From assembly GCA_025267735.1 (NCBI GenBank), contig CM046299.1:28187327-28251326 (forward strand): DNA of 64,000 nucleotides, given 5' to 3'. Below are positions 25,121 through 34,940 of this stretch, piece by piece. Below the pieces are notes generated by a model. That model did no database searches. It saw only the letters and a program-made list of their open reading frames with translations, and had not been told where the DNA came from. Origin of the DNA: Mactra quadrangularis (Eukaryota; Mollusca; Bivalvia; Venerida; Mactridae). Position numbers and translations under genes: made by a program. Position 1 is the first letter of the stretch; each line of letters begins with the position of its first letter.

Positions 25121-26251
25121 ACCCACCGTTTTAGACAATTATAATCATAAATACAGCTCTCAGACTGTTATTAACCACACCACAAAAAATCTGAGGAAGT
25201 ATAGATAATCGCTTACTTAATTTATGAGACAGAGTCAATTTGTTAAAAGGTTCATATTATGCTAATGGTGCCAAATTTCCATGCATGGCTTATAAAAATA
25301 GAGCATTCCAGACATAGAAGATAGCAGTTTGGTAAATGGAGGAATAACATTGCTTTAAAGCCACTATATCAAGAATAACACTACTCAAGGCCAGCAAAAA
25401 AGATTTAATATTTGCTGGAACAAATGTAATTTATATTATTTCAAATATAACTCTACAAAACTTGCTAAATGTAATTACTACTTTATAAAGACATGTTGTA
25501 ATTGTTATTCCTTACACTTCTAAGTAAAATTAGATCATTTAAATCCAAAATAGATTTTAATTTTCAATACTTAAAAATATTATAGTTTTGGTCACATGGG
25601 ATTGATTCTATTATTAGCTCATGGTTATTAAAAAGTTTTCTTAGTATAATCTGTAGTAAGAAAACATTGTTGGCCTAATGCAACACTGCTCTTACTCATG
25701 CAACTATTCAATACTTTTTGGAAGGCCTAAAATCTAAACTATGTTGCACTAAAATAAAACTTCTGTCTCAGTCAAAGCAAAATGCCAATTGTTCCCAAAA
25801 ATTTCAAATCTGGTTGATTAACCTTTATTTTTAGATTTTTATTGTAGAAAATGCAAAACAGTGATTTTTTAAAAAAATAAGTTAAAGCAGTGTGGCATAA
25901 AGCCAATGAAATCTTATATCTTTGTACAGGGGCTTTAACTTAAAGTTGCTGTATTGGACAGACACTATCAGCATTGTAGTAGACTGGAAATATGAGTGAA
26001 TAAATTCATGATGATAGATGATACATTGATAATTAGATAGAATATAGAACTATCAGACAAAGTATTTGTTAGATTTCTTGTTGCTTACAGTAACTGTCTC
26101 CAGCACATGGCTACAGTCTGTCTGCTCTTCACATATGAACAATTTGCTGAATGATGACAGAGACTTATGTACAATAAGCTTGTTGGACATGTAACCCCTA
26201 TAAAAATACAGTAGATAGTTGTACAATGTAAAACTAAACACCCCTGCGCAA

Positions 26252-26872
26252 TGTTACCATGATCAACCATGGTCTACCATAGTTAAACGTTGTTTACCAT
26301 TGATCAATCATGGTCTACCACAGTTAACCATTGTTAACCATGGATCACCCATGGTCTACTATAGTTAAACAGTGTTTATCATGGTTGATCAACCATGGTC
26401 TACCATTGTTAAACATTGTTAACCATTGATCAATCATGGTCAACCATTGTTGACCATTGATCAACCATGGTCTACCATAGTTAAACATTGTGAACCATTG
26501 ACCAACCATGGTCTACCATAGTTAAACATTGTTAACCATTGACCAACCATGGTCTACCATTGTTAACCATTGATCAACCATGGTCTACCATAGTTAAACA
26601 TTGTGAACCATGGTTGATCAACCATTGTCTCCCATAGTTAAACATTGTTAACCATTGATCAACCATGGTCTGCCATAGTTAAACATTGTTAACCATGCTT
26701 GATCAACAAGTGTCTGCCATAGAAAACATTGCTAACCATTGATCAACCATTGTCTGCCATAGTTAAACATTGTTAACCATGGTTGATCAACCATTGTCTG
26801 CCATAGTTAAACATTGTTAACCATGGTTGATCAACCATTGTCTGCCATAGTTAAACATTGTTAACCATTGAT
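26252..26872. repeat. Palindrome-rich minisatellite, 41-45-bp period
   Basis: About 14 imperfect units, each built from TTGATCAACCATGGTCTACC, ATAGTTAAACATTGTTAACC and a joint of either A or ATGG. TGATCA, CCATGG and GTTAAC-type palindromes recur in every unit. Later units change GGTCTACC to TGTCTGCC. Confidence 0.92.
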
Positions 26873-28135
26873 AATCTGCATTTTTCTGCATTTAATTGTT
26901 TTAATATCCTTAAATTGCAGAAAATATGTTCAAGTGTTTTTTTTTCTAGGAAAGGAGCACTAAATAATGCACAAAAATGCATAAAAAAAACACAGAAAAA
27001 ATACTGGTACTGCTTCATTAAATACATGTACACTTTCAAGAAGGATACTTTTGAAAATAAGGTTAGAAACTCTACTCATATTGTTCATACCATTACAGCA
27101 GTGTAAAGTGCACTGTACGTAAAGTTTATACATGTATCGGTATAACTGAGAGAATATGAGCAACAATTGAAACCTCACCAAATATCATTACAAATGCACA
27201 ATTATCTAAAACCACAGTAATAACCTTGAAAAACCCACAAATTCACAAGATGTCAGCTCTAGCAATTACCATAACCTGACAGTTTAAACGACAAGCAATA
27301 ATTGACATGGAAATCAGCAATTAAAATTGATTGAGAACGACATTTTCAACAAAAAATTGAATGCAAAACTGAAAATTACACAGAATATAACATGCAAATT
27401 TACACATTTTAAAATGAAAAAACCCCAAGTTTCAGAAAAGTTTTTCAACATTGTATTATGTTTGCCAGCTGCTGTGTCAAACTACACGTAACTTCATCTT
27501 CAATTGTTTGAAAGTCACTTTCATATTTTAGCACATTTTAATTATCTTAATTAAAATTGCTTCAGATACTACTGAATGGTTTTAAAGAAAAGTCAAGAAG
27601 GAAAGTGTTATGAATATTTAAAATACTGTTTTTCTCTGAATTTCAGATAATAAAAATTAAAAGTGAAATTTGTATCTTAAGAGTAAAGCATGGAGCTTAT
27701 TATTGTACTAAGCAAACTTGCAGGTACCCATACCTGAATTCTGGGGTAAATAAATATTAACACACTAGTTGTGTTTAAAGCTATTTTGCATGCCTCTGGG
27801 TTCAAATTCTTGTATCTTACAAATGGACCATTTTCCAATAAATTCCAAATTTTACTTTAAATAAAAAAAGTCTTATTTGAAAAAGACAATAAATTATGGT
27901 CTTATGTTTTGATGACCATTTCTGATTGTTTTTGACGAACTCTGCATCAGAACTGAAAATCGCACAATTTCATAAGGACACAGTAAGATTTTAAGGAATG
28001 GGCAAGGCTAACAATATTGGACTGGTCATCATTGGGTAGCCTGAATTCTAGGCTGTTTCAATTCACATCTTGAGCAAAAAACTTTATTCTGATAGCTATG
28101 TACTGGGGGACTGTGAAAAAAGAATCATGAGTAAC

Positions 28136-28204
28136 TGGAGGGTCAAACAAAACACTATTGAAACTCCCTTTATTTTCAAATGGAGTTAGAATAAGTGTTT
28201 TGAC
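28136..28204. repeat. Divergent foldback element
   Basis: GGTCAAACAAAACACTATTG and the inverse ATAAGTGTTTTGACC enclose an AT-rich tip. The layout matches the 83-bp family but the arms differ, so membership is uncertain. Confidence 0.45.
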
Positions 28205-29011
28205 CAGCCCTTTTACTACTGTAAGTTGTAAGGTATTGTTTCACAATTAATTAGTATAATTGATATGTATCAACTAATAAAATTTAACTTTTAACTGCTT
28301 TGTAAAAGTAGAAAAATCTCTATCTCACTTCCTTTCTTCCTTGAAATCACTCCCTAAATATAAAATAACCAACAACAAAGACCAAAAACTCTTTTAACTA
28401 AGGATTATCATAATAAGGAAGTAAGAGCAACTATACCAACTTATCAACTATACCATCTCAAGTGTCAACAACATCCCTCTTATGTCAGCAAGGATTATAT
28501 AGAAACCTGCTGTAATAGTGAGGCAAGTAGTTTTAACACCCCCCTCCCTATCAACCATATCTTATATTTCATCTAAATTACTTCCAACCATCGAATGATC
28601 TAACACATACTGTTTACTAGATTTACATTATAATTATATTTACATAACTTAAATGCTTTTGAAATATAGAAGGAATTGAAAGGATTTCAAAGGCACAAAA
28701 CTTAAGTCTTCAGATAAATAAACCTCAACTTCTCCTCTGAAAATTATCATAGACTGTGAGGAGACAGATTCAAGTGTAGTTACATTATACCCTGTCAATA
28801 GATGACTGTTATTATAAACGACCACAGCTTGTTGATTTATCTGCTACATCAATACTATTAAACACCATTAGAACATTTAATTAAAGTTACCTAAACTTTT
28901 ATGTTAAAGTGACTGACACTTAGCACTTACATTGACTCAGTTTTAGTGTAGCCAGACAATAAACATAAACAATAACAATAATTTGGAACTTAATATATTT
29001 GGGTTTTTGAC

Positions 29012-29123
29012 ATGGATAGCATAAGCAATTCAGGTCTTAGTAAGCGAGATATTTTGAAACGCATCACAAAATGTCGCGGACATAGACATTTGACGGACAT
29101 GTGCAGTCAGATTCAGTACAAGG
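29012..29123 (+). CDS. Possible short coding exon, function unknown
   Basis: An ATG at 29012 opens 37 codons with basic, Cys- and His-containing content (RITKCRGHRHLTDMCSQIQ). It ends exactly at a strong donor, AAGG|GTAAGTA. The DNA is less AT-rich than its surroundings. No acceptor is needed if this is a first exon. No family is recognised and a chance ORF remains possible. Confidence 0.25.
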
Positions 29124-29861
29124 GTAAGTAGTTAGGTTAATCCAAAGCATAAATAAATAGTCACCTTGTTTACAATTTAATGACAGTATCAAGCAGTCTT
29201 GTTGTCAACACACAATACATGAAAATATCATTGTTAATTCTGCTTTAACATTTTGGATTAAGAACTTCCATTCATCTGCTAAAATATAGATAACATTTTA
29301 TGTAACCTTTGACCCTTTTCTGTTCTTATCGTACATTCATAACTGGATCCCCGATGTGCTAAAAATAGACACGCCTGCAATTTTCCACGACTAAAATAGA
29401 TCATATACCTGTGGTGTAGAAAAATTCAAAATCATGATCGGCTGATTCGCATTTTTCTACGAGCAGTATCAGTGTCATGATCCTTCCTTATACAGTTTGT
29501 TGGTGAAATTTAGACCCCGCAAGTCCTCTTTCTAATGACCCCACCAAATTTTGCCCAGTTTAATCCATGTCCGAACAGCACCAGCGGCGCTTTGATTTCC
29601 ACCTGCACTGATGAAGTTTTTTTTTACATTATGGATGAACATCTCTTAATATAAAAATAATCATACAGTTACATCTGATCACAATTTAACATACTATACA
29701 ATGTAACAATATTTTTTGGTTTGAATCATAGGGAAAACATTATGAAATTAAAAATAAAGTCTTTCACATAATACTATATTAAACAAGACAATGGAAAATA
29801 GCCCCTCATCCAAGCTTTAGTGAAGGATGATGGGCATTATTTGAATACAGCCTGAGGCTGA

Positions 29862-29980
29862 GTAAGTCTAATTTGCATGTTATTCTAACGTCTTTACGCT
29901 TCATTACGTTCTTTATCAAAAAGAAAAACCCGGACCGGTACGGTACTACCGGATATGGGTATATAGCCTTAACTAATCAT
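29862..29980. repeat. DIRS inverted terminal repeat, left copy
   Basis: Reverse complement of 34795-34913 over 119 bases with no mismatch that I could find by eye. It starts GTAAGTCTAATTTGCAT and contains CCGGACCGGTACGGTACTAC. The segment outside it (29800-29861) is not repeated at the other end but is complementary to the internal region. Confidence 0.95.
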
Positions 29981-30074
29981 ACTTTAAAAGCTGTTTTGTT
30001 GCTATAATTCAACATGGGTGGGTAATCTCATTAGTCAAAGACTTAATATCATCAAGAAATAAGGGAGGGTATAT

Positions 30075-30186
30075 ACTTACTCAGCCTCAGGCTGTATTCA
30101 AATAATGCCCATCATCCTTCACTAAAGCTTGGATGAGGGGCTATTATTTTTCATTAGCCCTCGGCTCTCGTAAGTCTAATTTGCAT
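30075..30186. repeat. DIRS internal complementary region
   Basis: 30075-30142 is the reverse complement of the left end (29800-29867). 30146-30186 is the reverse complement of the right end (34897-34937). The three bases between them, ATT, are the complement of the AAT at both element edges. The region therefore encodes the joined ends of a circle. In the DIRS model it templates completion of the ends and circle formation. It lies just inside the 3' terminal repeat, downstream of the recombinase. Confidence 0.93.
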
Positions 30187-30311
30187 CTTTAAAGAAAGCA
30201 ACAAAACTACACAACAATTACACCAGGAAAAAATTTATTCCATATTATATGTAACTTCATATAAATGTACATAACTATTTGTATATAAACACCCACATAA
30301 AATCTGTCTCT

Positions 30312-30350
30312 TTATATATATATATATATATATATAAATATATATATTTG
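30312..30350. repeat. (TA)n microsatellite in the DIRS 3' region
   Basis: Alternating TA run with one AAATA interruption, between the recombinase stop and the internal complementary region. Confidence 0.9.
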
Positions 30351-30523
30351 TTTGTAACAAGATAATAATAAACAACATTTAATGAGATCATTGTGATAAT
30401 TCACAAAACACAATATAAGTTTGTTAAACAAAAGGTAAACCCACTTATGGTTTAACAAAAATCAAATATAACACAAAAAATATCAATATTCAATAGATAA
30501 TACACTTAGTGAGTAGTAATAGA

Positions 30524-31504
30524 TCACACTGTGAACACCGACTCAGTGAAGTCTTTCCTTCCTGATTTAATAGGTTTAAAATAAAACTTGTAAAAGTTTT
30601 TATCAGAAGTCCAGTCTGCTGTCTTCAAAATATCTTTAATTGAACATCCCTTAGCATAAGCTGCCGAGACAGCTGCTGACCTAAAACTATGGGCCTTAAA
30701 AACAGACGTGTCAACGCCAGACAAATTTAAAACATTTTTCAACCATCTAGCAACAGTGCTAGTGGTAACCTTATCATAGGTTTTGTACGAAATTAACACC
30801 TGTTGCGATTTGCGAACACTTTCAGTAGACTTAATATAAAATAACAAACAGTGCATAGGACACAATAACTCATCCTTATAATGTTGTAGTTGCAATTTAA
30901 AAGAATTAGCACTTCCAACACGGTATGTCTTTAACACATTTGGAAAAACAAAACAAACTGAATTATCATTAACTTTCATCTGGTCTAAATGAAGAGATAC
31001 TAAAGTCTGTGCTCTAGGTGCTGCAGCTAATGCAATTAAAGCTGTAACTTTAAAAGTTAACATTTTCAAAGGTAAAGACTCTAGAGGATGCAAAAATTTT
31101 AAATATTTTAAGACAATGGTTACATCCCATGTAAAACTATATCTTGGCTTAGGTGGACTATTAATAAAAATTCCTTTCATATATCTAGGAATTATCAGAC
31201 AATTGTAACACCAACTATTATTAGTATTAATCAAAGGTAAAGTTTGTAATAACATAGATTTATGTGTGTTAAGCACAGAATAAGATTTATTGTTGGTTCT
31301 CAGAAAGTCCAAATATTGTACAACTATTGCTTCAGACGAATGAAAGGGATTGAAACATCTCTGCAAACACCAAATATGCCATGATTTCCATGCAAGTCCA
31401 TATTGTTTTCTGGTACCCTTACTCCAAGATGACAGTATAATTCTACAGCTTTCTTCATTAAATCCCTGTTTCTGCAGGCTTTTCCTGACACAATAACTGC
31501 GCAC
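30524..31504 (-). CDS. DIRS tyrosine recombinase, 326 aa
   Basis: Integrates the circular DNA intermediate by strand exchange, in place of a retroviral-type integrase. The catalytic residues fit the tyrosine recombinase fold: Arg164 in AAPRAQTL, His272-x-x-Arg275 in AHSFRSAAVSAAYAKG, Trp298 in TADWTSDKNF, and the nucleophile most likely Tyr308 in YKFYFKP. Residues 22-110 form the helical core-binding region typical of DIRS and Ngaro recombinases (SWSKGTRKQYGLAWKSW). The length is normal for an intact enzyme and no internal stop occurs. The ORF overlaps the preceding one by 181 bases in another frame, so the true start could be downstream of the ATG given here. The ORF ends about 340 bases before the internal complementary region. 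Confidence 0.9.
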   Translation of the reverse strand: MRSYCVRKSLQKQGFNEESCRIILSSWSKGTRKQYGLAWKSWHIWCLQRCFNPFHSSEAIVVQYLDFLRTNNKSYSVLNTHKSMLLQTLPLINTNNSWCYNCLIIPRYMKGIFINSPPKPRYSFTWDVTIVLKYLKFLHPLESLPLKMLTFKVTALIALAAAPRAQTLVSLHLDQMKVNDNSVCFVFPNVLKTYRVGSANSFKLQLQHYKDELLCPMHCLLFYIKSTESVRKSQQVLISYKTYDKVTTSTVARWLKNVLNLSGVDTSVFKAHSFRSAAVSAAYAKGCSIKDILKTADWTSDKNFYKFYFKPIKSGRKDFTESVFTV

Positions 31505-32808
31505 ATCTGCAATTTCTTCATTGGATGAGGATGGTTGTTGTGTGCCAATGTAAGAAGGTCCTTGTGTCTTGGAATTCTAACCGGAAAAGAAGCAAGATTA
31601 GATAATATTAAAGGAAACCAAGATTGTGTTCTCCAATAAGGGAAAACTAAAAGTGCCATATCAACTTCATCTGATACCACTTTATTCATGACTTTACCAA
31701 TCAAATTAAAAGGAGGAAACATATATGGAATCCATTCCTTCCAAGAAAAAGAAAAGGCATCAATAAAATGAGCTCCAGGCTCTGGAAACCATGTAACAAA
31801 AGGATCAATTTGTTTGTTTATTCTTGAAGCAAACAAATCAATGTTTGGCACTAAAAGATGTTTACACAATCTATTAAAAATATCCTTTTTTAACATCCAT
31901 TCAGATGAATCATAAAAATTTCTACTATGGTTATCCGCCTCGATATTCTCAATTCCAGGCAAAAAGGCTGCAGAAATATATATATTCCTTTCAATACACC
32001 ATGACCAAATTTTATAAGCTAAAGAATCCATATCAACCGAAGTCATTCCACCCATATTGTTAACATAAGTTACAGCTGTAACATTATCAGATTGGACAAA
32101 AATATGGGTATTTTTCTTACTACAGTAAAATGATTGTAATCCATGAAATATAGCTAATAATTCCAGATAATTTATGTGGAAAAAACATTCTGACTCATAC
32201 CATCTACCACTTGCATGTTTACCAGTGTCAACTTCATAACAACCCCAGCCTTGCAAGGATGAGTCAGATCGCATAGTATAACTTACTGGTGGTGGTCTTA
32301 TAAGCTTTCCATTTTTTGTTTTAACATTATGAATCCACCACAACAGCTCTTGCTTACTTTTATGAGTTAAAGAAACTTGGTTATCATAATCCAAATTTTG
32401 TCCTAGATATTCAATTTTATTTCTTTCCAGCCATCTATAATGAAGCGGAGCTTCCAATACTGCATAAAAGGAATTGATAATAAGACCTATGAAAGAAGCT
32501 AAATCTCTGACCAATATATTTGATTTTTCCAATAACTTAAATGCAAGACTAATAATCTTATCAACTTTTTCTTCTGTCAGAAAAACTTTGAATTCTATGG
32601 AGTCTACTATAAAACCAAAAAACACTATTCTCTGTGTAGGTACAAGAACTGATTTTTCATTATTGACTGTAAAACCCAAGGATTCTAGAGTATCATAAAT
32701 AGTATGGGTATTTTTCAAACAGATGTCAAAGTTTTCATGCATATTTAATGAATCGTCTATATACATACATATAACAACATCTAATACATTGTTGTCTAAA
32801 CCAAGCAT
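31324..32808 (-). CDS. DIRS reverse transcriptase C-terminus, RNase H and methyltransferase-like domain, 494 aa
   Basis: Continues the polymerase in another frame. YIDD (motif C) is at residues 16-19, followed by the FFGFIVDS segment near 63-70. The RNase H domain spans about 175-296. Its acidic residues are likely D182 (MRSDSS), E216 (NYLELLAI), D241 (VQSDN) and D292 (EADNHSR). About 318-405 matches the DIRS methyltransferase-like region, with IDLFASR, DPFVTWFPEPGA, FPPFNLI and a VFPYWRTQSWFP segment. RNase H would degrade template RNA; the role of the methyltransferase-like domain is unknown. The annotated ATG is only the first Met in frame, since true translation must enter from the upstream ORF. 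The last 60 codons overlap the recombinase ORF in another frame and show no domain. Confidence 0.85.
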   Translation of the reverse strand: MLGLDNNVLDVVICMYIDDSLNMHENFDICLKNTHTIYDTLESLGFTVNNEKSVLVPTQRIVFFGFIVDSIEFKVFLTEEKVDKIISLAFKLLEKSNILVRDLASFIGLIINSFYAVLEAPLHYRWLERNKIEYLGQNLDYDNQVSLTHKSKQELLWWIHNVKTKNGKLIRPPPVSYTMRSDSSLQGWGCYEVDTGKHASGRWYESECFFHINYLELLAIFHGLQSFYCSKKNTHIFVQSDNVTAVTYVNNMGGMTSVDMDSLAYKIWSWCIERNIYISAAFLPGIENIEADNHSRNFYDSSEWMLKKDIFNRLCKHLLVPNIDLFASRINKQIDPFVTWFPEPGAHFIDAFSFSWKEWIPYMFPPFNLIGKVMNKVVSDEVDMALLVFPYWRTQSWFPLILSNLASFPVRIPRHKDLLTLAHNNHPHPMKKLQMCAVIVSGKACRNRDLMKKAVELYCHLGVRVPENNMDLHGNHGIFGVCRDVSIPFIRLKQ

Positions 32809-33352
32809 AAATAGGTTTGAGAATTTTAGTAAAAACTCTTGGCGCAGAGCTCAGACCAAAAGCCAAACAAGTAAATGAATAAATTTGCTCATCCCAGAAG
32901 AATTTGACATATTTTTGATATTCTTTGTTCAAAGGCACACTAAAGTAAGCATCTTTCAAATCAATTGAAGTAAAATAATCAAATTTTTGAATAATATCTA
33001 ATACCACACTAAAGTGTTCTTGTTTGAAATGTTCATATTTAACAAAATGGTTCAAATGCTTTAAATTAATTATAGGCCGGTATTTATTACCAGGCTTAGG
33101 AACAACAAAAATATTGGAGATAAATTCTCCAGTCTCATGCTGTGATTTAACCACCGCACCTTTCTGTAGAAGACTATCTATTTCAGAGTCAACCACCTTT
33201 TTCTCAGAAACATTAAACAGAATCTGTTTTGGAATATTATTCTGAAAAGGCAAGGACTCAAACTCTATTTTATAGCCTTGAACTGTTTCAAGAATCCATG
33301 GGTCACATGTAAAATTCTTCCAAAATTCTAAATGGTATCTAATTTTACCCAC
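32735..33352 (-). CDS. DIRS reverse transcriptase, N-terminal part (frameshifted), 205 aa
   Basis: Copies element RNA into DNA. The fingers region reads FVVPKPGNKYRPIINLKHLN at residues 82-101. Motif A is SIDLKDAYF at 129-137 and supplies the first catalytic Asp. Motif B is LAFGLSSAP at 163-171. The expected motif C (YxDD) is missing from this frame, and the last twenty or so residues lose family resemblance before a stop. YIDD instead lies in the next ORF, which overlaps this one by 74 bases. The frame therefore changes between about 32760 and 32810. This could be an inactivating indel or a frameshift made during translation; the sequence alone cannot decide. The ATG 11 bases after the gag stop is the assumed start. 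Confidence 0.85.
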   Translation of the reverse strand: MGKIRYHLEFWKNFTCDPWILETVQGYKIEFESLPFQNNIPKQILFNVSEKKVVDSEIDSLLQKGAVVKSQHETGEFISNIFVVPKPGNKYRPIINLKHLNHFVKYEHFKQEHFSVVLDIIQKFDYFTSIDLKDAYFSVPLNKEYQKYVKFFWDEQIYSFTCLAFGLSSAPRVFTKILKPIYAWFRQQCIRCCYMYVYRRFIKYA

Positions 33353-33363
33353 CTTGTTAAAAT

Positions 33364-34557
33364 TTATTCGTTTGGGGAAGCCGTAACTGTGGCTGATTTC
33401 TGTGACTTCTGTCTTCTGCCAGTAACACCAGCATTGTTAGAGGTATATCTCCCCCTATAACTTCCATAGGTTGAATTATGGCCTTGAGAAGTGTAATAAG
33501 GTTGAAACCTATTTTGTTGACCTCTCCTATAATTAGACCTATAAGAGCCTCTACCACGATATGGTTTATTATCATACTTTTCTCTCCCCAAATTTACCCC
33601 TAAATCCAGATTCTTTACCTCTTTTGATATGTCATTACCAAAAAGTAATGTAGAAACAGGAGTGTTATAATTACACAGATTTCTATACCTTTTCTTTAAA
33701 TTAGGTCTGATTAAATATCTCCTCCTGAGGGAAAGGTTGAATTGGACTTGACTAAATAAAGTAATAGCGTCACTAAAGAGTGTTTTTGCCTCTGGCATTT
33801 TGGATAAGGTTGGTTTAAGCATATTAACTAATTTTATCAAAGGAACCATTCCCATGGCAACTAAATTTTGTATATCAACAATATATTTGTCTTGGCTTCT
33901 AGCCTTTTTGTCCAAAATCTTGTAAATTTCACTGTTGATAGTTGGTGGCACCAACATATCACAATTTTCAGGCACCTTATGAGTTTTCTCAAAGTTTTCT
34001 GTGTCACATTGTGACGTACATGCTGTATTTATCAATGTTGCCAATGATTGAACAATCGGGCTGTCTTTTTCTAAACATTTGAGTTTTGGCATGCCCCATT
34101 CCTCCTGATCATCATTAGAGGAAACCTCACTTTCAAAAAATGCATCAATTAAATTCTTATTAAGTGACTGAGGTTTGTTTCTTTCAGGTTGTTCCTCTTC
34201 AGACGAGGAGTCAGAATTAATATCAACCTTGTCCTCAGTAGGGATATTAAACATGCCCAACTTTTCTTTTAAGGCCTGTAAATCTTCTTGAGATAAGTTA
34301 TCAATTAAAGACTTTGACTTTTTAGTCTTTTTTGTCTTTTTACTACATTTAGGTTTGACAACCACACTTTTAATCTTTTGTTTCTCTTTATTTGTCTTAT
34401 TGGCCTTTGACTTAGAAGGCTTCTCATTACTAGAAATGGTAACATTGGCCCCAACCTCAGGAATTTTGGGGGAGATATTTTCTAACTCCGGCTCAGAAAA
34501 CCCGGAAAACGAAGACTGACAATCGTCGTCTAATGAGAGACTACCAACGTCACTCAT
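33364..34557 (-). CDS. DIRS gag-like protein, 397 aa
   Basis: First ORF of the DIRS element, beginning about 240 bases inside the right terminal repeat. The start is the first ATG of the frame and gives MSDVGSLSLDDD. The protein has an acidic serine-rich N-terminus and a lysine-rich stretch at about residues 46-84. A second acidic patch (SDSSSEEEQ) follows near residue 120. The C-terminal part, about residues 325-375, is rich in Arg, Gly, Tyr and Asn (RGRGSYRSNYRRGQQ). No CCHC zinc knuckle is visible, which is usual for DIRS gag. The basic C-terminus may bind the element RNA; this is inferred from position and composition. The stop is 11 bases before the ATG of the next ORF, which is in another frame. 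Confidence 0.8.
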   Translation of the reverse strand: MSDVGSLSLDDDCQSSFSGFSEPELENISPKIPEVGANVTISSNEKPSKSKANKTNKEKQKIKSVVVKPKCSKKTKKTKKSKSLIDNLSQEDLQALKEKLGMFNIPTEDKVDINSDSSSEEEQPERNKPQSLNKNLIDAFFESEVSSNDDQEEWGMPKLKCLEKDSPIVQSLATLINTACTSQCDTENFEKTHKVPENCDMLVPPTINSEIYKILDKKARSQDKYIVDIQNLVAMGMVPLIKLVNMLKPTLSKMPEAKTLFSDAITLFSQVQFNLSLRRRYLIRPNLKKRYRNLCNYNTPVSTLLFGNDISKEVKNLDLGVNLGREKYDNKPYRGRGSYRSNYRRGQQNRFQPYYTSQGHNSTYGSYRGRYTSNNAGVTGRRQKSQKSATVTASPNE

Positions 34558-34794
34558 ATTCTAGCGTAACACGCAGTCGAAAAATGTGTCGAGCGTAACA
34601 CGCCAATTACACAATAATTTCAACAACTGTAACACAGTATATAACTAAATAGACCGTAACACGGTACATACATCCACAAAAACTGGATATTAAATATAAT
34701 AAAGTCAGTTTGAACAACGAAAAATCGATATAAATCGACAAATTACCAACAGTGCTGTAAGAAGCGTGCTTCGCGCTCAAGCGTTGGAATAACT

Positions 34795-34913
34795 ATGATT
34801 AGTTAAGGCTATATACCCATATCCGGTAGTACCGTACCGGTCCGGGTTTTTCTTTTTGATAAAGAACGTAATGAAGCGTAAAGACGTTAGAATAACATGC
34901 AAATTAGACTTAC
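34795..34913. repeat. DIRS inverted terminal repeat, right copy and probable promoter side
   Basis: Partner of 29862-29980. It lies upstream of gag in the element's reading direction, so it probably carries the promoter, although no clear TATA box is seen. It holds the octamer ATGCAAAT at 34897-34904, which also occurs inverted in the left repeat and in the internal complementary region. The outer tail 34914-34937 is specific to this end. Confidence 0.93.
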
Positions 34914-34940
34914 GAGAGCCGAGGGCTAATGAAAAATAAT

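Larger units (their letters stand above)
25121..29011. other. No gene seen apart from minisatellite and foldback
   Basis: Holds the minisatellite at 26252-26872 and the divergent foldback at 28136-28204. Frames at 26851-27181 on both strands are chance readings. Confidence 0.5.
29797..34940 (-). mobile_element. DIRS-type tyrosine-recombinase retrotransposon, structurally complete
   Basis: The unit reads right to left as gag-like, reverse transcriptase, RNase H plus methyltransferase-like, then tyrosine recombinase, which is the DIRS order. Its ends are 119-bp inverted repeats that I could match without a mismatch (29862-29980 and 34795-34913). A 112-bp internal region (30075-30186) is the reverse complement of the right end joined to the left end. 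No LTR, integrase or target duplication is seen. The outermost shared bases are AAT at 29797-29799 and at 34938-34940, as expected if a circle with an AAT junction recombined with an AAT in the target. The near-perfect repeats suggest a young insertion. The reverse transcriptase is frameshifted, so this copy may be inactive or may need translational frameshifting. A PAT or Ngaro element is unlikely because those have split direct repeats. Confidence 0.93.

Noticed and set aside
26252..26872. CRISPR-like array
   Set aside because: There are no unique spacers; the whole unit repeats and varies gradually, so it is a minisatellite.
33357..33575. 72-codon minus-strand ORF overlapping gag
   Set aside because: Another frame of the gag region with no domain.
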